Part shown: in pieces, positions 51,834 to 64,000 of the stretch
Layout of the letters: each line of letters starts with the position of its first letter
How positions within the stretch are numbered: the stretch's first letter is position 1
NCBI GenBank assembly: GCA_963850605.1
Contig: CAWKLX010000005.1
Span: 124,001 to 188,000 of the forward strand
Direction of reading: 5' to 3'
DNA from: BOG-908 sp963850605
GTDB taxonomy: Bacteria; Pseudomonadota; Alphaproteobacteria; Acetobacterales; Acetobacteraceae
DNA length: 64,000 bases
The notes under the pieces: generated by a model
Told to the model about the DNA's origin: nothing
Seen by the model: the letters and a program-made list of their open reading frames with translations, nothing else
Database searches by the model: none
Translations under genes and position numbers: made by a program

Positions 51834-52214
51834 ATGGCTGATTTAACCAAACTTGTGGACGACCTTTCGGCGCTGACCGTGCTGGAAGCGGCCGAGCTGT
51901 CCAAGATGCTGGAAGAAAAGTGGGGCGTGTCGGCTGCAGCCCCTGTTGCGGTGGCTGCGGCTCCCGTGGGCGGGGGCGCTGCGGCGGCGCCTGTAGAGGA
52001 GCAGACCGAGTTCACGGTGATCCTGGCCAAGGCCGGCGATAAGAAGATCAACGTGATCAAGGAAATCCGCACGATTACCGGTCTGGGGCTGAAGGAGGCC
52101 AAGGACTTGGTTGAGGGTGCGCCGAAGACGGTGAAGGAAGCCGTCAACAAGGATGAGGCTGAGAAGATCAAGAAGGTGCTGGAAGAGCAGGGCGCTTCTG
52201 TCGAGATCAAGTAG
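51834..52214 (+). CDS. rplL: 50S ribosomal protein L7/L12
   Basis: 126 aa from ATG 51834. An N-terminal dimerisation helix pair (KLVDDLSALTVLEAAELSKM), an Ala/Val/Gly-rich hinge, and the C-terminal domain VILAKAGDKKINVIKEIRTI with TGLGLKEAKDLVEGAP. Length and sequence are standard. Two hairpins follow before rpoB. Confidence 0.98.
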   Translation: MADLTKLVDDLSALTVLEAAELSKMLEEKWGVSAAAPVAVAAAPVGGGAAAAPVEEQTEFTVILAKAGDKKINVIKEIRTITGLGLKEAKDLVEGAPKTVKEAVNKDEAEKIKKVLEEQGASVEIK

Positions 52215-52224
52215 TTTGACGGGT

Positions 52225-52246
52225 ACCCGCGCCGCGTCGCGCGGGT
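52225..52246 (+). terminator. Attenuator-type hairpin after rplL
   Basis: ACCCGCGC (52225-52232) pairs perfectly with GCGCGGGT (52239-52246), loop of six, then TTT. It is eleven bases past the rplL stop. It could trim the ribosomal-protein transcript relative to rpoBC, as known for enterobacteria. Confidence 0.6.
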
Positions 52247-52260
52247 TTTGAGCTGAGTTG

Positions 52261-52291
52261 GGGCGGGGATCGCGCGTGATCCCCGCCCTTT
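52261..52291 (+). terminator. Strong hairpin upstream of rpoB
   Basis: GGGCGGGGATC (52261-52271) pairs over eleven bases with GATCCCCGCCC (52278-52288), a six-base loop, followed by TTTCG. Together with the previous stem this forms a two-hairpin rplL-rpoB attenuator or RNA-processing site. Confidence 0.6.
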
Positions 52292-52362
52292 CGGGCGTTG
52301 CTGGGGCGATAGTTGCGCGGCTTGGTGGCACGGGTCGCGGCGTGCAGGATGGGGCGAATCTG

Positions 52363-56536
<4,174 letters not shown>

Positions 56537-56545
56537 AAATGGGGT

Positions 56546-56590
56546 CTGGGGCCGACTAGCCCCAGCAGGGTCCAGGGACAGCGTCCCTGG
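56546..56590 (+). repeat. Double hairpin between rpoB and rpoC
   Basis: Two perfect stems sit in the gap: CTGGGGC/GCCCCAG (56546-56552 with 56559-56565) and CCAGGGAC/GTCCCTGG (56572-56579 with 56583-56590). The GGTCCAGGGAC-GTCCCTGG block looks like dispersed palindromes that I associate with Acetobacteraceae intergenic spaces. It has no T-run, so termination is unlikely; mRNA processing or a REP-like insertion fits better. Confidence 0.5.
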
Positions 56591-56619
56591 CCTTATCTCT
56601 TGTGTGAAAGGCGCTCGTC

Positions 56620-60780
<4,161 letters not shown>

Positions 60781-60804
60781 GACAAGGTTGGAGGTTAAGC
60801 CTGC

Positions 60805-60837
60805 CCCCGTCGCGCATGGTTGCCGCGCGCGACGGGG
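60805..60837 (+). terminator. Hairpin after rpoC
   Basis: CCCCGTCGCGC (60805-60815) pairs over eleven bases with GCGCGACGGGG (60827-60837). It is 25 bases past the rpoC stop. No clear T-run follows, so it may terminate poorly, but a separate promoter candidate follows before rpsL. Confidence 0.5.
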
Positions 60838-60859
60838 ATGGGTGGACCCTGGAACCCCC

Positions 60860-60888
60860 TTGACGGCGGCCCCACGCCCCCGTAGTTA
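60860..60888 (+). promoter_or_regulatory. Candidate promoter for rpsL-rpsG-tuf
   Basis: TTGACG (60860-60865), a 17-base spacer and TAGTTA (60883-60888), ~150 bases before rpsL. Five of six matches in the -35, four of six in the -10. Confidence 0.45.
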
Positions 60889-61039
60889 ACCGCCCTCGGT
60901 CGGCCCTCGGGACAGCCGGACGTCTGCCACCACCGCACGCGGCGCCGCCTCAGGGCCAAGGCCGCATGTAGCTACAAGAACCCGCACGATTGGGGGCAAC
61001 CCAATGCGTGCGTGCTTTGCATGATTGGAACGAGGGCGT

Positions 61040-61411
61040 ATGCCGACCATCAATCAACTCATCGCCCAGGGGCGCGAGCCGGCTGCGAAGCGGAACAAGG
61101 TTCCCGCGCTGCAGGGCTGCCCGCAAAAGCGCGGCGTGTGCACGCGTGTTTATACAACGACGCCCAAGAAGCCGAACTCCGCATTGCGGAAAGTCGCTAA
61201 GGTACGCCTGACCAACGGGTTCGAGGTGGTTAGCTACATCCCTGGCGAGGGACACAATCTGCAGGAGCACAGTGTGGTGCTGATCCGCGGTGGCCGCGTG
61301 AAGGATTTGCCCGGCGTGCGCTATCATATTCTGCGCGGTGTGCTCGACACGCAGGGGCTGCCGAAGCGTAGGAAGCGCCGTTCTCTCTACGGCGCCAAGC
61401 GTCCGAAGTAG
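61040..61411 (+). CDS. rpsL: 30S ribosomal protein S12
   Basis: 123 aa from ATG 61040 (MPTINQLIAQGREPAAKRNK). Conserved decoding-centre segments are TTPKKPNSALRKVAKVRL and VLIRGGRVKDLPGVRYHILR; the lysines tied to streptomycin resistance look wild type. GLPKRRKRRSLYGAKRP ends the protein. It opens the str cluster and is eight bases from rpsG. Confidence 0.98.
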   Translation: MPTINQLIAQGREPAAKRNKVPALQGCPQKRGVCTRVYTTTPKKPNSALRKVAKVRLTNGFEVVSYIPGEGHNLQEHSVVLIRGGRVKDLPGVRYHILRGVLDTQGLPKRRKRRSLYGAKRPK

Positions 61412-61419
61412 GAGGGGAG

Positions 61420-61896
61420 ATGAGTCGCCGTCGCCGCGCGGTTAAGCGCGAAATCCTGCCGGACCCCAAGTTCGGTGATGTCGTGATCACGCGTTTCATG
61501 AACGCGCTGATGTACGACGGCAAGAAGTCTGCAGCCGAGGGCATTGTTTATGGTGCGCTCGATGTGATGAAAAAGCGTGGCGGCAACGCTGCCGACCCGG
61601 TGCGGATGTTCCATGAGGCGCTGGATAATGTGAAGCCTGCCGTTGAGGTGCGCTCGCGTCGCGTGGGTGGTGCGACGTACCAGGTGCCGGTGGAGGTTCG
61701 TGCAGAGCGGCGCCAGGCATTGGCGATCCGCTGGTTGATCGATGCCGCGCGCAAGCGTGGCGAGCACACGATGGAAGATCGGCTTTCGAACGAATTGTTC
61801 GATGCCGTCAACAACCGCGGATCCGCGGTGAAGAAGCGTGAAGACACGCACCGCATGGCCGAGGCCAACAAGGCATTCAGCCACTACCGCTGGTAA
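61420..61896 (+). CDS. rpsG: 30S ribosomal protein S7
   Basis: 158 aa from ATG 61420 with AGGAGGGGAG just upstream. Family features: MSRRRRAVKREILPDPKFGD, NALMYDGKKSAAEGIVYGAL, VEVRSRRVGGATYQVPVEVR and the C-terminal DTHRMAEANKAFSHYRW. It nucleates the 30S head. The next gene, 40 bases on, is tuf rather than the usual fusA. Confidence 0.98.
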   Translation: MSRRRRAVKREILPDPKFGDVVITRFMNALMYDGKKSAAEGIVYGALDVMKKRGGNAADPVRMFHEALDNVKPAVEVRSRRVGGATYQVPVEVRAERRQALAIRWLIDAARKRGEHTMEDRLSNELFDAVNNRGSAVKKREDTHRMAEANKAFSHYRW

Positions 61897-61936
61897 AACA
61901 TTTCGTCCCGCACACGGGGTTACGGAGAGAGGACCG

Positions 61937-63124
61937 ATGGCAAAGGCGAAATTCGAGCGCAACAAGCCGCACTGCAACATCGGCACCATCGGTCACGTGG
62001 ACCATGGCAAGACGTCGCTGACGGCCGCGATCACCAAGGTGCTGGCGCAGTCCGGAGGTGCCACGTTCACCGCCTACGACCAGATCGACAAGGCGCCCGA
62101 GGAACGCGCCCGCGGTATTACGATTTCGACCGCGCATGTGGAGTATGAGACGGCCAACCGCCACTACGCGCATGTCGATTGCCCCGGCCACGCCGATTAT
62201 GTGAAGAATATGATCACGGGCGCCGCGCAGATGGATGGCGCCATCCTGGTTGTCTCCGCCGCTGATGGGCCGATGCCGCAGACGCGCGAGCACATCTTGC
62301 TGGCGCGCCAGGTTGGCGTGCCAGCGCTGGTCGTGTTCCTCAACAAGATGGACTTGGCCGACCCCGAGTTGGTGGAGTTGGTCGAACTTGAGGTGCGTGA
62401 CCTGCTGAGCAGCTATCAGTTCCCAGGCGACGACATTCCGATCATTCACGGATCGGCTGTATGCGCGCTGGAAGGCAAGCAGCCGGAGATTGGCGAACAG
62501 GCCGTGCTGAAGCTAATGGCAGCGGTGGACAGCTACATTCCGCAGCCTGAGCGTGCGATCGATCGGCCGTTCCTGATGCCGATTGAAGACGTGTTCTCCA
62601 TCTCTGGCCGTGGCACCGTGGTGACCGGCCGCGTGGAGCGTGGGATTGTCAACGTGGGTGATGAGGTCGAGATCGTTGGCATCAAGAACACGGTCAAGAC
62701 GATCGTGACCGGCGTGGAAATGTTTCGCAAGCTGCTCGATCGCGGGGAGGCTGGCGACAACATCGGCGCCCTGCTGCGCGGCACGAAGCGCGAGGATGTG
62801 GAGCGCGGCCAGGTTCTGGCCAAACCCGGCAGCATCACGCCGCACAAGAAGTTCAAAGCTGAGGCTTACGTTCTGACGAAGGAAGAGGGCGGCCGTCATA
62901 CGCCGTTCTTCACCAATTACCGTCCGCAGTTCTACTTCCGCACTACCGACGTGACGGGTGTGGTGCAGCTGCCCGAGGGCGTGGAGATGGTGATGCCAGG
63001 CGACAACGTGTCGATGGATGTCGAGCTGATTCAGCCGATCGCCATGGATGAAGGCCTGCGTTTCGCCATTCGCGAGGGTGGCCGCACTGTTGGTGCGGGC
63101 GTTGTTGCGAAGATCATGGACTGA
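61937..63124 (+). CDS. tuf: Elongation factor Tu
   Basis: 395 aa from ATG 61937 behind GAGAGG. G1 GHVDHGKTSL, G2 RARGITISTAHVEYETA, G3 DCPGHADYVKNMITGAAQ, G4 NKMD, and the C-terminal barrels with RTTDVTGVVQLPEGVEMVMP. It carries aminoacyl-tRNA to the ribosome. The usual fusA gene between rpsG and tuf is absent here. The next gene is rpsJ after 34 bases. Confidence 0.98.
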   Translation: MAKAKFERNKPHCNIGTIGHVDHGKTSLTAAITKVLAQSGGATFTAYDQIDKAPEERARGITISTAHVEYETANRHYAHVDCPGHADYVKNMITGAAQMDGAILVVSAADGPMPQTREHILLARQVGVPALVVFLNKMDLADPELVELVELEVRDLLSSYQFPGDDIPIIHGSAVCALEGKQPEIGEQAVLKLMAAVDSYIPQPERAIDRPFLMPIEDVFSISGRGTVVTGRVERGIVNVGDEVEIVGIKNTVKTIVTGVEMFRKLLDRGEAGDNIGALLRGTKREDVERGQVLAKPGSITPHKKFKAEAYVLTKEEGGRHTPFFTNYRPQFYFRTTDVTGVVQLPEGVEMVMPGDNVSMDVELIQPIAMDEGLRFAIREGGRTVGAGVVAKIMD

Positions 63125-63158
63125 GTGCGACTGACCGGACCCGGGTAGAAGAAGAGTT

Positions 63159-63468
63159 ATGGACAACCAGAACATCCGCATTCGCCTGAAGGCGTACCGA
63201 TCACCGCGTGCTGGATAACAGCACGAAGGAGATCGTGAACACGGCGAAGCGCACGGGTGCCCGGGTTCGGGGTCCCATTCCGCTGCCCACCCACATCGAG
63301 CGTTTTACCGTGAACCGCTCGCCGCACGTGGACAAGAAAAGCCGTGAGCAGTTCGAGATACGCACGCACCGCCGTTTGCTCGACATTGTCGAGCCGACAC
63401 CGCAGACCGTGGACGCGCTGATGAAGCTTGATCTGGCGGCGGGCGTCGATGTCGAGATCAAGATCTGA
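63159..63468 (+). CDS. rpsJ: 30S ribosomal protein S10 (frameshifted in this sequence)
   Basis: ATG 63159 begins DNQNIRIRLKAY, then hits a stop a few codons later in the same frame. One base later the canonical continuation appears: DHRVLDNSTKEIVNTAKRTG, VRGPIPLPTHIERFTVNRSP and HVDKKSREQFEIRTHRRLL, ending at 63468. Deleting one C from the CC at 63197-63198 restores the standard 102-aa protein. S10 is essential and also acts in antitermination with NusB, so a read error is far more likely than a broken gene. Confidence 0.93.
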
Positions 63469-63492
63469 AACCCGGAGATTGGATAAAGAGCC

Positions 63493-64000
63493 ATGCGCAC
63501 GGGTTTGATCGCACGCAAGCTGGGGATGAGCCGGCTGTTCAAGGACGACGGAAGCCATGTGCCCGTCACGGTGCTGCATCTCGATGAGGTGCAGGTCGTT
63601 GATGTTCGCACGCAGGAGCGGGATGGCTACACCGCGGTTCAGCTCGGCACGTCGATTGCCAAGGTGAAGAACGTTTCCAAGGCCAATCGCGGACATTATG
63701 CACGGGTGAAGGTGGAGCCGCGTCGCAAGCTGGTGGAATTCCGGTGTGCGGCCGACGCCGTGCTGGAGCCGGGTGCGACGATCACGGCCGGGCATTTCGT
63801 GGCTGGTCAGAAGGTAGACGTTACCGGCACGACGAAGGGCAAGGGTTTTGCTGGCGTCATGAAGCGCTGGAACTTTCGCGGGCTGGAGGCCAGCCATGGC
63901 GTATCCGTCAGCCATCGGTCGCACGGCTCGACAGGTAACCGTCAGGATCCTGGTAAGACGTTCAAGAACAAGAAGATGGCTGGTCATCTCGGGCAGGACC
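63493..64000 (+). CDS. rplC: 50S ribosomal protein L3, truncated by the window edge
   Basis: Starts ATG 63493 (MRTGLIARKLGMSRLFKDDG) with no stop before the edge; 169 codons are seen. L3 features: VPVTVLHLDEVQVVDVRTQE, TTKGKGFAGVMKRWNFRGLE and SHRSHGSTGNRQDPGKTFKN, including the central extension reaching the peptidyl-transferase centre, then KKMAGHLGQD at the edge. It is 24 bases after rpsJ, in S10-operon order. Confidence 0.97.
   Translation, partial: MRTGLIARKLGMSRLFKDDGSHVPVTVLHLDEVQVVDVRTQERDGYTAVQLGTSIAKVKNVSKANRGHYARVKVEPRRKLVEFRCAADAVLEPGATITAGHFVAGQKVDVTGTTKGKGFAGVMKRWNFRGLEASHGVSVSHRSHGSTGNRQDPGKTFKNKKMAGHLGQD

Overview
The window is GC-rich, densely packed chromosomal DNA from an alphaproteobacterium, most likely of the Acetobacteraceae/Rhodospirillales. 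The placement rests on the rpoB/rpoC/tuf sequences, the Hsp20-DUF1150 pair, the MoxR-DUF58-DUF4159 block next to DUF1285 and a NUDIX CoA pyrophosphatase, and PHB-type metabolism; it is inference without a tree. I found no tRNA, rRNA, CRISPR array, prophage or transposase.

Layout. 1-5.2 kb: start of a PA0069-family radical SAM gene running off the left edge, a PHB depolymerase with a small lipoprotein, a GST, a TusA-HDAC-like pair, and Hsp20 with DUF1150. 5.3-9.5 kb: a polytopic membrane protein, a GT2-GtrA glycosyltransferase and a cytochrome P450. 9.7-13.7 kb: a frameshifted APC permease and a hybrid sensor kinase. 13.8-18.1 kb: the most unusual block, three overlapping genes for a membrane-anchored protein of unknown function, a DyP-type heme peroxidase and a P450 without the usual I-helix oxygen-activation residues. 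18.2-31.1 kb: MaoC/CitE-like pair, metallophosphatase, aldehyde dehydrogenase, glutathione-dependent formaldehyde oxidation (class III ADH plus S-formylglutathione hydrolase), M3 peptidase, acyl-CoA ligase, PAP2-like protein, pteridine-reductase-like SDR with FolB, and a deaminase. 31.2-39.2 kb: a leftward MoxR-DUF58-DUF4159-lipoprotein-(vWA/GATase-like) block followed by an ankyrin protein. 39.3-49.7 kb: DUF1285, NUDIX, a large exported or anchored protein, EtfBA, 3-hydroxybutyryl-CoA dehydrogenase, a metZ-apaG-folE run, and several small secreted proteins. 49.8-64 kb: rplKAJL-rpoBC-rpsLG-tuf-rpsJ-rplC, truncated by the right edge. fusA is missing from between rpsG and tuf, and secE-nusG is missing upstream of rplK.

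Five genes carry single-base frameshifts: the APC permease, the second P450, the metallophosphatase, the 3' end of rpoB and the 5' part of rpsJ. Because rpoB and rpsJ are essential and every shift is repaired by one base, mostly in a short homopolymer, sequencing or assembly indels are the likeliest cause. The damaged accessory genes should therefore not be assumed dead.

Functional themes are carbon-storage and acyl-CoA metabolism (PHB depolymerase, acyl-CoA ligase, 3-hydroxybutyryl-CoA dehydrogenase, ETF), formaldehyde detoxification, pterin/folate synthesis, heme oxidases, and the core transcription/translation machinery. No gene-free stretch exceeds 300 bases; the longest gaps are described individually.
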